34,700 bases of DNA from positions 1-34,700 of the forward strand of contig NZ_JAKSYC010000045.1 in assembly GCF_022829585.1 (NCBI RefSeq). The letters are read 5' to 3'. This DNA comes from Methylobacterium sp. J-026. Its GTDB lineage: Bacteria; Pseudomonadota; Alphaproteobacteria; Rhizobiales; Beijerinckiaceae. The position numbers and the translations under genes were made by a program. Shown here one piece after another: positions 8,024 to 16,370 of this stretch (positions are counted from its first letter, which is position 1; each line of letters opens with the position of its first letter). The notes beneath the pieces are model-generated. The model was given only the letters and a program-made list of their open reading frames with translations. It made no database searches and was not told the DNA's origin.

Positions 8024-8503
8024 GTGCGACGCCTGCTGAAATTCCTCCACACGATGGGCGCGGCGGGCGTGCTGGGGGCGATGGCGGCCCTGGTGGCCAT
8101 GCTCAGCGTCGCCCCGGCACCGGCGGCCCTGCCCGGCTACGCAGCCGTGCGGGGCGCCATGGGGGCCGTCGCTACCTGGGTGTTCCTGCCGTCCCTCGCC
8201 CTGTGCCTGATGTCCGGCCTGCTGGCCATGGCGCTGAACCGCGCCTTCGTGGGCGCCGGCTGGGCCTGGATCAAGCTCGCCACCGGCGTGCTGATGTTCG
8301 AGGGCGGGCTGGTCTACGTGCAGGGGCCGATGCGGCGGGAGGCCGAGCAGAGCGCCCGGGCGCTCGCCGGCCTGGTCGATCCCGCCGTGCTGGCGGTCTC
8401 GCTGCCCGGGGAGCGCGGGACGCTCTGGGTCCTGCTCGCCGTCTCCGCCGCCAACGTCGTGCTGGGGATCTGGCGGCCGCGGGTCTTGCGGATCCCGACC
8501 TAG
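8024..8503 (+). CDS. Predicted integral membrane protein (DUF2269-like)
   Basis: A 159-aa protein starting at GTG 8024 with four likely membrane helices: about 9-31 (LHTMGAAGVLGAMAALVAML), 45-72, 82-99 and 132-150. The opening MRRLLKFLHTMGAAGVLGAM with its conserved His resembles small four-helix DUF2269/CopD-like membrane proteins. No metal or haem motif beyond that histidine is clear. It lies 149 bases after the ABC-F gene and converges on mnmE. Function unknown. Confidence 0.65.
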   Translation: MRRLLKFLHTMGAAGVLGAMAALVAMLSVAPAPAALPGYAAVRGAMGAVATWVFLPSLALCLMSGLLAMALNRAFVGAGWAWIKLATGVLMFEGGLVYVQGPMRREAEQSARALAGLVDPAVLAVSLPGERGTLWVLLAVSAANVVLGIWRPRVLRIPT

Positions 8504-8535
8504 GGCGGGGTTCGCGGCGCTCGGTCGAGGGCGTC

Positions 8536-8553
8536 TTCCCCCCCCCGGGGGAG
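8536..8553. terminator. GC-rich hairpin between convergent genes
   Basis: A run of C (8538-8546) faces GGGGGAG (8547-8553) in the 164-bp gap between the convergent membrane-protein gene and mnmE. The position suits a bidirectional terminator, but there is no U-tract, so the call is weak. The remainder of the gap shows no ORF. Confidence 0.3.
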
Positions 8554-8667
8554 CAGGGGTGGGGGTGTGCAGGATCGCGCGTGACGGTGCCCTCTGCGCC
8601 ACGGAAGCCTGCCTCACCCGTGTCGCCGATGCCCGTCGTCGTCGCATCAATGCGCCGGCTAACGAAA

Positions 8668-9987
8668 CTATTTTCCGATGCAGAACCCGGCGAACAGCCT
8701 GTCGAGCACGTCCTCGACGCCGACATGGCCGCCGACTTCGCCCAAGGACCGGACGGCCAGCCGGAGATCCTCCGCGGCGAGTTCCGGCAGGGCCCCGACC
8801 CCCGCGAGCAGCCGGTCGAGATGGGCCAGGCAGGCCTCCAGCGCGGCCCGGTGGCGCGACCGGGTGATCAGGGCATCGCCGGCGCCGAGGCCGGCTTCCG
8901 CCGCGCCCTGGATCGCGTCGACGAGCGCGTCTAGGCCGGCCCCGGTCCGGGCGGAGACCGCCAGCGCGCCGGGGGGGACTCTCGATAAAGAGCCGGCAAA
9001 CAGATCGGCCTTCGTGAGCACGGTCAGGGTCCGGATCCCGGACTCGCCGAGATCCGGCCCGGTCCCGTCCGGGGGCACCAGGGCCAGGACGAGATCCGCC
9101 GCCGCGATCCGCGCACGGCTGCGCAGGATACCCTCGGCCTCGACCGGTTCGGCGGTGGCGCGCAGGCCCGCGGTATCCACCAGGAGGACCGGCAGGCCGC
9201 CGAGATCGAGCCGCACCTCGAGGGCGTCCCGGGTGGTGCCGGGCACGTCCGACACGATGGCGACGTCGCGCCGGCTGAGGGCGTTCAGCAGGGTCGACTT
9301 GCCGGCATTGGGCGCGCCGGCCAGGACCACGACGAACCCCTCGCGCAGGCGCTCGCCCCGGCGGCCGTCGTGAAGTGCCGTGGCGATGTCCCGGCGCAGG
9401 GCCGCCGCCCGGTCGAACAGGGCCGCGTCGAGCCCGGCCTCGTCGACATCGCCCTCATCGGCGAAGTCGAGGGCGGCCTCGGCGGCGGCGAGGCAGTCGA
9501 TCGCCTCGGCCCGCCACGCCGCGACCTGGCGGCTCAAAGTGCCGTCGAGCTGGCGCAGGGCCTGGCGGCGCTGGCCCTCGGTCTCGGCGTCGATCAGGTC
9601 CGCCACCGCCTCGGCCTCGGCCAGGTCCATCCGGCCGTTGAGCACCGCCCGGCGGGTGAAGGCGCCCGGACCGGCCGCCCGGCACCCCGGCATCCGGGCG
9701 AGGGCGGCGAGCACGCCCATCCGGACCGCCACGCCGCCATGCAGGTGCAGCTCGGCCATGTCCTCGCCGCTATAGGTGTCCGGCCCGGGGAACCACGCCA
9801 CCAGCGCCCGGTCGAGCTCGGTCCCGTCGACCGGATCCCGGAGCGTCCGCAGGGACAGCCGGCGGGGGGACGGCAGGGCGCCGCACAGGGTCGTCACGAC
9901 ATCCCGCGCGGCTGGTCCGCTGATGCGGATCACCGCGACGGCCGCCCGGCCGAAGCCGGTGGCGGGGGCGAACAGGGTTTCGGTCAT
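8668..9987 (-). CDS. mnmE: tRNA modification GTPase MnmE
   Basis: A 439-aa enzyme that works with MnmG to install the 5-carboxymethylaminomethyl group on U34 of certain tRNAs. Domains in order: N-terminal folate-binding domain (MTETLFAPATGFGRAAVAVIR; ELHLHGG at 80-85), helical domain, and an inserted G domain with P-loop GAPNAGKS (224-231), DVPGTTRD, DTAGL and TKAD. The C-terminus is FCIGK, carrying the family's essential terminal Cys motif. ATG 9987 matches the conserved opening; a TTG at 10005 was rejected. A parS site lies 47 bases upstream. In many alphaproteobacteria mnmE and mnmG are close neighbours; here they are divergent and about 8 kb apart. Confidence 0.97.
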   Translation of the reverse strand: MTETLFAPATGFGRAAVAVIRISGPAARDVVTTLCGALPSPRRLSLRTLRDPVDGTELDRALVAWFPGPDTYSGEDMAELHLHGGVAVRMGVLAALARMPGCRAAGPGAFTRRAVLNGRMDLAEAEAVADLIDAETEGQRRQALRQLDGTLSRQVAAWRAEAIDCLAAAEAALDFADEGDVDEAGLDAALFDRAAALRRDIATALHDGRRGERLREGFVVVLAGAPNAGKSTLLNALSRRDVAIVSDVPGTTRDALEVRLDLGGLPVLLVDTAGLRATAEPVEAEGILRSRARIAAADLVLALVPPDGTGPDLGESGIRTLTVLTKADLFAGSLSRVPPGALAVSARTGAGLDALVDAIQGAAEAGLGAGDALITRSRHRAALEACLAHLDRLLAGVGALPELAAEDLRLAVRSLGEVGGHVGVEDVLDRLFAGFCIGK

Positions 9988-10033
9988 GGCTGCAGCGTCG
10001 CGCAAGCTCTGCCTTTTTCAGGTCGCGGGCGGG

Positions 10034-10049
10034 TGTTTCACGTGAAACA
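10034..10049. promoter_or_regulatory. parS: parS centromere site 1
   Basis: TGTTTCACGTGAAACA is a perfect 16-bp palindrome identical to the bacterial parS consensus. ParB binds it, spreads and forms the partition complex. It lies in the gap between the divergent mnmE (start 9987) and the beta-lactamase gene (start 10129), about 10.2 kb from the second copy. Confidence 0.95.
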
Positions 10050-10128
10050 GGCCGGCCCCCTATACCCCATCCCGAGGCCGGGCCGATCCCGTTGGACGCG
10101 GAACCGTCGAAAGCCGATGGAGGCCAGG

Positions 10129-11007
10129 ATGCACCCGACGCGCCGCACGCTCTGCCGCAGCCTGCTCGCCGCCCCGTTGATCCTGCCGAGGCGGAGCGCG
10201 CTGGCCGGGGCCGAACCGGAGATCGGGACAATTGAGCACCGCGTCGGCGGCCGGATCGGCGTCGCGGCCGGATCGGCGGATCGGATCGTGCTGCGCCACC
10301 GGGCGGAAGAGCGCTTCCCGATGTGCAGCACCTTCAAGGTTCTGGCCGTCGCGGCGGTGCTGGCGCGGGTCGAGGCCGGCCCCGAGACCCACGGCGCGAT
10401 GGTGTCGTACGGCGCAGGCGACCTCTTGAGCTACGCCCCGGTGACCCGGAAGGCCCTGGAGGCGAGCCGCGGCACCGGGCAGCTCTCCGTGAACGATCTC
10501 TGCGCCGCAGCGGTCGAATGGAGCGACAACACGGCGGCTAACCTGCTGCTCGCGCGCCTCGGCGGGCCCGAGGGCCTGACCGCATGGCTGCGGCGCATCG
10601 GCGATCCCACCACCCGGCTCGATCGCAACGAACCGGCCCTGAACAGCGCCCGCCCCGGCGACCCGCGCGACACCGCAACCCCTGAGGCGATGCACGCGAC
10701 CCTCGGCCGGATCCTGCTCGGCTCGGTCCTGACACCGGCCTCGCGCGAACGGCTGGAGGGCTGGATGGTCGGGGGCCAGACCGGGTTGAAGCGGCTCCGG
10801 GCGGGCCTGCCCCAGGACTGGACCGTCGGCGACAAGACCGGAACCGGCGTCAACGGCACAGTCAACGACGTGGCGATCCTGCGGCCGCCGGGGCGTGCGC
10901 CGGTGATCGCGGCCGTGTACATCACCGGCTCCCCGATGCCCGCGGCGGCGATCGAAGCGGCCCATGCCGAGATCGGCCGCCTCATCGCCGCGCGGGTCAC
11001 CGCCTGA
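10129..11007 (+). CDS. bla: Class A beta-lactamase
   Basis: A 292-aa serine beta-lactamase. Active-site elements: S67-x-x-K70 in MCSTFK, S132-D-N, E168 in EPALN (omega loop) and K236-T-G. The complete set indicates an active enzyme. The leader (MHPTRRTLCRSLLAAPLILP) has a twin arginine before its hydrophobic core, so Tat export to the periplasm is possible. ATG 10129 is preferred because GGAGG lies 5 bases upstream; ATG 10117 is the alternative. A Cys before the nucleophile (Cys66) also occurs in CTX-M and carbapenemase groups, but its usual disulfide partner after KTGTG is absent. No mobile element or LysR/AmpR regulator adjoins it; the substrate range cannot be read from sequence. Confidence 0.93.
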   Translation: MHPTRRTLCRSLLAAPLILPRRSALAGAEPEIGTIEHRVGGRIGVAAGSADRIVLRHRAEERFPMCSTFKVLAVAAVLARVEAGPETHGAMVSYGAGDLLSYAPVTRKALEASRGTGQLSVNDLCAAAVEWSDNTAANLLLARLGGPEGLTAWLRRIGDPTTRLDRNEPALNSARPGDPRDTATPEAMHATLGRILLGSVLTPASRERLEGWMVGGQTGLKRLRAGLPQDWTVGDKTGTGVNGTVNDVAILRPPGRAPVIAAVYITGSPMPAAAIEAAHAEIGRLIAARVTA

Positions 11008-11028
11008 GGCCGATTCCCCGACGACGCC

Positions 11029-11517
11029 ATGGCCAAATCAGCCCCGAAGACCACCCGGGCGACCCAGGCCCTCGACCAGGCCGGCCTGCGCTACAGCCTT
11101 CACGCCTACGATTACGATCCCGATGCCCCGCGCATCGGCCTCCAGGCCGCGGAGGCGCTGGGCGTGCCGCCCGGCCGCGTGCTGAAGACCCTGATGGCGG
11201 CGGTCGACGGGCGCCCGGTCTGCCTGCTGGTCGCCTCCGACCGGGAGGTCTCGATGACGCGGGTCGCGGCCGCCTTCTCGGGCAAGGCCGCCGCGATGCT
11301 CAAGCCCGCCGACGCCGAGCGGCTGACCGGCTACCATGTCGGCGGCATCAGCCCGCTGGGCCAGAAGCGCCCCGTTCCAACCGCGATCGACGCCGGCTCC
11401 CTCGGCGATCCGGGGGCCGAGATCCACGTCAACGGCGGCGGACGCGGCCTGCAGATCCGCCTGACCGAGGGGGATCTCGTCGCCGTGCTGAAGGCGCTGG
11501 TCGTGCCGCTGACCTGA
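11029..11517 (+). CDS. ybaK: Cys-tRNA(Pro)/Cys-tRNA(Cys) deacylase YbaK/EbsC
   Basis: A 162-aa trans-editing enzyme that hydrolyses mischarged Cys-tRNA(Pro). The YbaK signature is clear: HAYDYDPDAP near the N-terminus, RVLKTLMA with the conserved Lys, CLLVASDREVSM, and GYHVGGISPLGQKR with the GG.SP.G loop. Its length equals the family norm. It begins 21 bases after the beta-lactamase stop on the same strand, so the two may be cotranscribed. No other aminoacyl-tRNA function is nearby to suggest an operon role. Confidence 0.92.
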   Translation: MAKSAPKTTRATQALDQAGLRYSLHAYDYDPDAPRIGLQAAEALGVPPGRVLKTLMAAVDGRPVCLLVASDREVSMTRVAAAFSGKAAAMLKPADAERLTGYHVGGISPLGQKRPVPTAIDAGSLGDPGAEIHVNGGGRGLQIRLTEGDLVAVLKALVVPLT

Positions 11518-11545
11518 GGGCCGAAAGCATCATGTCGAACGGACT

Positions 11546-11680
11546 TCCCATCCAACCCCCTCATCCTGAGGTGCGGCGGGAGCCGCCTCGAAGGAGCCCT
11601 CCAGCCAGCCGCGCGATTCCTGGAGCTCTCCTTCGAGGTCCGCTGACGCGGTCACCTCAGGATGAGGGAATGGGATGGGA
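11546..11680 (+). repeat. Palindromic intergenic element, family A, copy 2
   Basis: A 135-bp element with terminal arms starting TCCCATCC and ending GGGATGGGA, the conserved CTCATCCTGAGGTGC core, inner TCGAAGGAG / CTCCTTCGA arms and a central CTCCAG...CTGGAG pair. The outer arms pair less perfectly than in copy 1 (for example GGTCACCTC instead of GGGCACCTC near 11650). It lies between ybaK and a small secreted-protein gene, both on the plus strand. The gap (11518-11809) otherwise shows nothing. Confidence 0.88.
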
Positions 11681-11809
11681 TCATCCGAAAAGGCCGCCCC
11701 ACAGCGCCGTTCCGCCGGGGACGCGATCGGATGTGGCTCAAGCCGCCAAGTAAGCCCCCGTTTACCTTGCTTCGCCACGGTGCTGGCCTGCGACGGAAAT
11801 GGGAACGGC

Positions 11810-12178
11810 ATGCGGATGATCGGGCGCAGGGGGACGATGGCGCTCGGGTTCGCCCTGCTGCTCGCCGGCCCCGGCGCGGCCGCCGACCTCGCCATACGCG
11901 GCCCCGTCCCCGGCCCCTACGGACCGGAAGTCAGTGCCCGCCTGCGCTTCTTCCCGCGCAGCGACGGCGTCGACCGCCCCCCGGGCCACGCCATCCGGAC
12001 CCGCCCGGTGCCGGCGGGATGCACGCCGAGGCGGGTGCCCGTGCCCACCAACGCGCCGGACGATCCCAGCTATGTCGGCTCCGAATACGGCCTGTCGCAT
12101 CCGAGCTATTACGGGTTCACGCCGCCCCTGGGGGTGGACGATCCCAACGGGCGTTCCCTGCTGCCCTATTGTCCCTGA
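11810..12178 (+). CDS. Small secreted hypothetical protein
   Basis: A 122-aa protein. After a basic start (MRMIGRRGTM) comes a hydrophobic core (ALGFALLLAGPGAAA) with an AAA-type signal peptidase site near residue 25, so it should be periplasmic. The mature part is rich in Pro, Gly and aromatics, with two cysteines (CTPRR... and a C-terminal YCP) that could form a disulfide. No domain recognised. The frame extends upstream to 11675, but that segment overlaps the repeat and looks non-coding; ATG 11816 is an alternative start. It precedes panC by 81 bases. Confidence 0.5.
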   Translation: MRMIGRRGTMALGFALLLAGPGAAADLAIRGPVPGPYGPEVSARLRFFPRSDGVDRPPGHAIRTRPVPAGCTPRRVPVPTNAPDDPSYVGSEYGLSHPSYYGFTPPLGVDDPNGRSLLPYCP

Positions 12179-12259
12179 GCCGCCATCCCCCGAGACCCGG
12201 ATTCCCCTCCCCCGCCCCATGTTCTAGACGGACGGTCCCGCCCCTCCGGAGCCCGTCCC

Positions 12260-13108
12260 GTGTCCGATTCGGTCCCTCAGCGCTTCAGCGATCGCGCTGC
12301 CCTGCACCGGTGCGTGGCCGGGTGGCGCGCGGCGGGCGAGCGCGTCGTCCTGGTCCCGACCATGGGGGCCCTGCATGCCGGGCATCTCGCCCTGCTGGCG
12401 GAGGCCCGGCGGATCGGCCGGCGCGTCGTGGCGAGCATCTTCGTGAATCCGACCCAGTTCGGACCCAACGAGGATTTCGCCCGGTACCCGCGGGATCTGG
12501 AGGCCGACCTGGCCCTGCTGGCCGAGGCCGGGGCCGATGCCGCCTGGACGCCCGATGTCGAGACCATGTACCCGCCGGGCTTCGCCACGCGGATCGAGGT
12601 GGCGGGGCTGTCCGAGGGGCTGTGCGGCCCGTTCCGGCCCGGCCACTTCGCTGGGGTCGCCACCGTGGTGACCAAGCTGCTCAACCAGGTTCGGCCGGAC
12701 GTCGCGCTGTTCGGCGAGAAGGATTTCCAGCAGCTCCGGGTGATCCAGCAGGCGGTGGCCGACCTCGACCTCCCGGTGGAGATCCGCGGCGTTCCGACCC
12801 TGCGCGACCCCGACGGCCTCGCCCTGTCGTCGCGCAACCGCTACCTGACGCCGGAGGAGCGCGCCGCCGCGCCAAAACTCCACGCGGTGCTGGCCGATAT
12901 CGCCCTCGCCTCGCGCAACGGCACCGGCGTCGCCGGACGGATCGCCGCCGGGCGGGCCGCCCTGGAGGCGGCGGGCTTCCGGGTTCAGTACCTCACCGTC
13001 TGCGATGCCCGGACCCTGGCGCCGGTCGAGCGGGTCGAGGGCCCCGCCCGGGTCCTCGCCGCCGCCTATCTGGGCCGGACCCGGCTCATCGACAATCTCC
13101 CGGTCTGA
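12260..13108 (+). CDS. panC: Pantothenate synthetase
   Basis: A 282-aa enzyme that condenses pantoate with beta-alanine using ATP in pantothenate/CoA synthesis. Signature parts: VPTMGALHAGHLALL with the HIGH-like HAGH ATP motif, FVNPTQFGPNEDFARYPR, GHFAGVATVVTKLLN, LFGEKDFQQL and ALSSRNRYL. Start is GTG 12260 with GGAG 8 bases upstream. panB is not adjacent; panC stands between a small secreted-protein gene and a hairpin array. Full length. Confidence 0.96.
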   Translation: MSDSVPQRFSDRAALHRCVAGWRAAGERVVLVPTMGALHAGHLALLAEARRIGRRVVASIFVNPTQFGPNEDFARYPRDLEADLALLAEAGADAAWTPDVETMYPPGFATRIEVAGLSEGLCGPFRPGHFAGVATVVTKLLNQVRPDVALFGEKDFQQLRVIQQAVADLDLPVEIRGVPTLRDPDGLALSSRNRYLTPEERAAAPKLHAVLADIALASRNGTGVAGRIAAGRAALEAAGFRVQYLTVCDARTLAPVERVEGPARVLAAAYLGRTRLIDNLPV

Positions 13109-13158
13109 AGCGCGCCCGTTGCCGCGCAGGATCGCGAGGCGACGCCATCGGGTGGATT

Positions 13159-13226
13159 CCAAAGGGATCATCCCTTTGGCGGGGTCCCGGGGCGGAGCCC
13201 CGAGGATCTCGCAGGGGGCGCCCTGC
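13159..13226. repeat. Tandem hairpin element, family B, copy 1
   Basis: Three hairpins in 68 bases: CCAAAGGGA-TCA-TCCCTTTGG (13159-13179), CGGGGC-GGA-GCCCCG (13188-13202) and GCAGGG-GGCG-CCCTGC (13211-13226). It lies 50 bases after panC and about 135 bases before the porin start. The first two hairpins match the layout at 30314-30359, so this looks like a dispersed element rather than only a panC terminator. The rest of the panC-porin gap has no other feature. Confidence 0.65.
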
Positions 13227-13361
13227 CCCGCGAACGGTCCCGGACCTTCCGAAACCCGCATGATCCAAAGCCGTGGCGGCCGGATCACGCCCCCGGGATT
13301 TTCGGGCTCGGCTGATCCAGGATGCTGGCGTCTCGGCGCGAACCTGCTCTCTGCTGCCCCG

Positions 13362-14645
13362 GTGATCAGAACCCGTGCCCCGGCCCTCCTCGCCGCCTCC
13401 CTCGCCCTGTCGGCCCCGGCCAGCGCCGGGGATGACGGGTTCGAGGGCATGGCCGGGCCCTACGGGGAGCGCCTGCGCTACGACGCCAAGGGTCTGAGCC
13501 TGACCTTTCCCGAACCCGACGTGACCCTGCAGATCGGGGGGCGGCTCCACATCGATGCCGGCGGGGCCTCGGCCGGCGGGCTCGACCTGTCCCGGGCGTT
13601 TCCCGACACCGTCGCGGTGCGCCGCGCCTGGATCGAGCCGACGCTGACGATCGGCCGGGACTGGGTGATCGCCTTCCAGTACGATTTCAGCGATCCCATG
13701 CTGCCGATCAACGACGCCTTCGTCGCCTGGAAGGGCGTGCCGGACACGATCGTGACGCTCGGCAACATGAAGGTGCCGTTCAGCCTGGAATGGCTGCAGA
13801 GCAACAACAACTCCCTGTTCGTCGAGCGCTCGGTGGCCAACGCCCTCGTGCCGGAGCGCCGGTTCGGCGCCGCGATCGGGCGGCACGGGCAGGCCTGGAC
13901 CGCCGTGGCCGGGGTGTTCGGCAACGCCGCCAGCAACGGCATCGCGGGGGACGGCGTGGCGGTGGCGGCCCGCGCCACCCTGGCGCCGATCCTGGAGGAG
14001 CGCGAGACCCTGCATCTGGGGCTCGCGGCGATCTATCGCCGCCGGTCCCGGGACGACGGCCCGTTCAGCTTCTCCAGCCCGGCGGGCACGGCCCTGTTCG
14101 CGCGCCCCCTGGTCGATACCGGCGATCTCCCCGACGCGGCGAGCGTCACCCGGATCGGGGCCGAATTCGCCTACCGGACCGGCCCGTTCCTGCTCCAGGC
14201 GGAATATCTCCGCACCGAGCTCCAGCCGTTCGGCGGGCCCGGCGTGCCCGCCGCCGGCCTCGGCTTCCAGGGCGGCTACGTGGAGGCCGCCTGGGTGCTG
14301 AACGGGGAGGGCCGCGCCTACGCGCTGACGCCCCAGGGCGGCACCACCTACGCGACCTTCAAGGGGGTGCAGGTGGCGGAGGGGCAGCGCGTCTCCCGGG
14401 GGGGCGCCGGCGTGTTCGAGCTGGCCGCCCGCTACAGTGCCATCGACCTGAACGCCCGGGGCTTCCGCGGCGGCACCGAGCAGGACGCGACCCTCGGCCT
14501 GAGCTGGTACCCGGAGCCGAATCTCCGCCTCATCGCGAACTACGTCCACGGACGGGTCCGGCCGGGCGAGTCCCAGGCCGCGGCCTTCGGCTCGGCGCCG
14601 TTCTCGGTCGACACCGTCGTGGGGCGCCTGCAGATCTACTGGTGA
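13362..14645 (+). CDS. Outer-membrane porin, phosphate-selective OprP/OprO type
   Basis: A 427-aa protein. Signal peptide MIRTRAPALLAASLALSAPASA is followed by a mature part rich in alternating beta-strand text (LTLQIGGRLHIDAGG type, YDFSDPMLPINDAFVAWKG, VTLGNMKVPFSLEWLQSNN) and ends in ...VVGRLQIYW with the terminal aromatic required for BAM insertion. The RLHID...D...VRRAWIEP...F.YDFS pattern is that of the phosphate-selective porin O/P family (PF07396). Start is GTG 13362, giving a clean signal peptide; the frame is open further upstream but runs through the hairpin element. Ion specificity is not established; no phosphate-uptake genes adjoin. Confidence 0.82.
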   Translation: MIRTRAPALLAASLALSAPASAGDDGFEGMAGPYGERLRYDAKGLSLTFPEPDVTLQIGGRLHIDAGGASAGGLDLSRAFPDTVAVRRAWIEPTLTIGRDWVIAFQYDFSDPMLPINDAFVAWKGVPDTIVTLGNMKVPFSLEWLQSNNNSLFVERSVANALVPERRFGAAIGRHGQAWTAVAGVFGNAASNGIAGDGVAVAARATLAPILEERETLHLGLAAIYRRRSRDDGPFSFSSPAGTALFARPLVDTGDLPDAASVTRIGAEFAYRTGPFLLQAEYLRTELQPFGGPGVPAAGLGFQGGYVEAAWVLNGEGRAYALTPQGGTTYATFKGVQVAEGQRVSRGGAGVFELAARYSAIDLNARGFRGGTEQDATLGLSWYPEPNLRLIANYVHGRVRPGESQAAAFGSAPFSVDTVVGRLQIYW

Positions 14646-14669
14646 ACGGAGGCCGGCCGCCCCGGACGG

Positions 14670-16085
14670 TCAGACGGCCCGGCGCAGGACGGAGCGGAAC
14701 GGGCGCCGCTCGGGGGCCGGCTCGGTGGGGGGCGCGGGCGTGTCGGGCGGCAGGGCGGCCAGGACCTCGGCCCGCACGGGGCGCGGCGTCGCGAAGGCCC
14801 CGCCCTGGGCGAAGGGCACGTCGAGGTCGATCAGGTCGGGGACGTCCGCCTCGTCCGAGACGCCGGTGGCGACGAGGCGGATCCCGGCCCGCGCCAGGGC
14901 CGGTGCCGTGTCCTCCACGGCGATATCCGAGAGGCTGCCCCCGGCGGCGTCCGGCCGCAGCAGCATCTCGACCGGGACCTTGACCTGGCCGATGCCGAGG
15001 GCGGCGCAGTCCGCTGGGTCGAAGCGCAGATCGTCCGGGCGGTCGAGGCTGAACCCGATCCGGCCGCGCAGCGGCGCCAGGAGGCCGCGCTGGCCGGCGT
15101 CGAGGCTCCGCCAGCTCGCCTGGGGCAGGGCGATCACCAGCCCGGCCAGCGCCGGATCGTCCGCGGCCGTGCGGGCCAGCTCGCGCAGCAGGCCGGGCTC
15201 GAACAGCGACAGCGGCGAGAGGCCGTAGGTGAGCATGGTGTCGCTGCCCCGGCGGGCGAGGTGGCGGACCACGAGGGCGGCCCGCTGGAGCATGCGGCGG
15301 TCGAGTTCGGTGGTGCGGCCGTACCGCTCCAGCACCGGCAGGAACGCCTCGGGCTCCACCGCCGGAGCGCCGGGGTCACCGATCCGCAACCGGGCCAGCG
15401 CCTCGTAGGCCACGACCTTGCGCTGGGGCAGGCTGACGACCGGCTGCAGGTGGATCTCCAGCCCCTCCCCCTCGAACGCCCGGAGGATCGCGGCCTCGCT
15501 CTCCGGGTCCCATCTGGGCGGCGCGGGCGGGATCGGCCGGGGCTGACTTGGGACCGGGGGGATCGGGCGCGGCGGGATCGGCGCGGCCGCCGGCGGCCCG
15601 GGGACGAGCGGGGGCGCCGCCGCCACCCGCGGCGGAACCGGCTCCGGCGGCGCTGCGACCGGTACCGCCGGGGGGGCCGGCGCCGGCCGGGCTTTCAGGC
15701 CCGCGATCTCGGCATCCTGCGTGCTCACCACCCCGGTGAGGTCGCGCACGATACCGCTGAGGAGGCCGAGCTCGACGCTCAGCTCCTCGAACTGGGCCCG
15801 GAGCGCCGCCGTCTCGCCCGGCTCGGAAAGCGGCGGCGCGGGCACGGCGGTGGTCTCGACCTTGAGCAGGCGCCGGGACAGGAGATCGACCTCGCCCGAC
15901 AGCTTCTCGCAGCGTGCCTTCAGGGTGGCGATGCGCGTGAGGGCGAGGCCGGACACCCCGGCCGCCACGGCGCCGAGGGTCAGGGCGCTCCAGAGCGGCA
16001 GGAACACGGCGAGCGGCCCGAACACGACGAGCCCGAGGAGGGCGACCGTCAACAGCCCCGCGTACCGGCCGAGGACCGGGACCAT
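14670..16085 (-). CDS. Membrane-anchored protein with degenerate EAL domain (TipF-like architecture)
   Basis: A 471-aa protein with two membrane helices (about 11-30, 33-50), coiled-coil-prone segments (53-78, 92-132), a Pro/Ala-rich linker (134-190) and an EAL-family domain (about 195-440). Of the c-di-GMP phosphodiesterase residues, YEAL (227-230), K369 and QG (427-428) remain. The Asn of the VN-S motif is G288, the Glu of the E-I-T-E motif is A319, the DDFG pair reads D348-R349, and the AEG Glu is T407. Catalysis is therefore unlikely; a receptor or scaffold role is inferred. Two helices, coiled coil and non-catalytic EAL resemble Caulobacter TipF, a flagellar assembly factor, but no flagellar genes are nearby. 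ATG 16085 is preferred to GTG 16109. Confidence 0.8.
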   Translation of the reverse strand: MVPVLGRYAGLLTVALLGLVVFGPLAVFLPLWSALTLGAVAAGVSGLALTRIATLKARCEKLSGEVDLLSRRLLKVETTAVPAPPLSEPGETAALRAQFEELSVELGLLSGIVRDLTGVVSTQDAEIAGLKARPAPAPPAVPVAAPPEPVPPRVAAAPPLVPGPPAAAPIPPRPIPPVPSQPRPIPPAPPRWDPESEAAILRAFEGEGLEIHLQPVVSLPQRKVVAYEALARLRIGDPGAPAVEPEAFLPVLERYGRTTELDRRMLQRAALVVRHLARRGSDTMLTYGLSPLSLFEPGLLRELARTAADDPALAGLVIALPQASWRSLDAGQRGLLAPLRGRIGFSLDRPDDLRFDPADCAALGIGQVKVPVEMLLRPDAAGGSLSDIAVEDTAPALARAGIRLVATGVSDEADVPDLIDLDVPFAQGGAFATPRPVRAEVLAALPPDTPAPPTEPAPERRPFRSVLRRAV

Positions 16086-16370
16086 CGTCTGAACACCTGC
16101 CGGGGTCACGCACCGGTCGCCGGGGAGGTCCCGGGCGAAGCCCCGCCGGGCGCGATCCGAATCATCGGATCATTGGCCCGGTGCGACCGGCGCGGCAAGG
16201 CTGAGGAAAGGCGATGGCGGCCCGACCCGTGTGAATTCCGCGGAGTGTGACGCCGCCGCCGCCCGAAACGTTGCTGAATCGTCACGGCCCGCCCGTTTGC
16301 GCGCTGGTCCGGGGCGGGTTGCGCGTCTTGCAAATGCGCCGGCAAGCAAAAGGCGCCATAAAGCGGGGCC

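Noticed and set aside
8535..8580. C-run/G-run tract as a G-quadruplex or CRISPR-like repeat
   Set aside because: A single short tract explained by a simple GC hairpin; no repeat-spacer periodicity anywhere in the window.
10060..10965. Minus-strand open frame opposite the beta-lactamase gene
   Set aside because: The beta-lactamase frame has all catalytic motifs and a Shine-Dalgarno; the antisense frame has neither.
11662..13263. 533-codon plus-strand frame across the small secreted-protein gene and panC
   Set aside because: Out of frame with the clear panC motifs, low-complexity Arg/Pro/Gly translation and no ribosome site.
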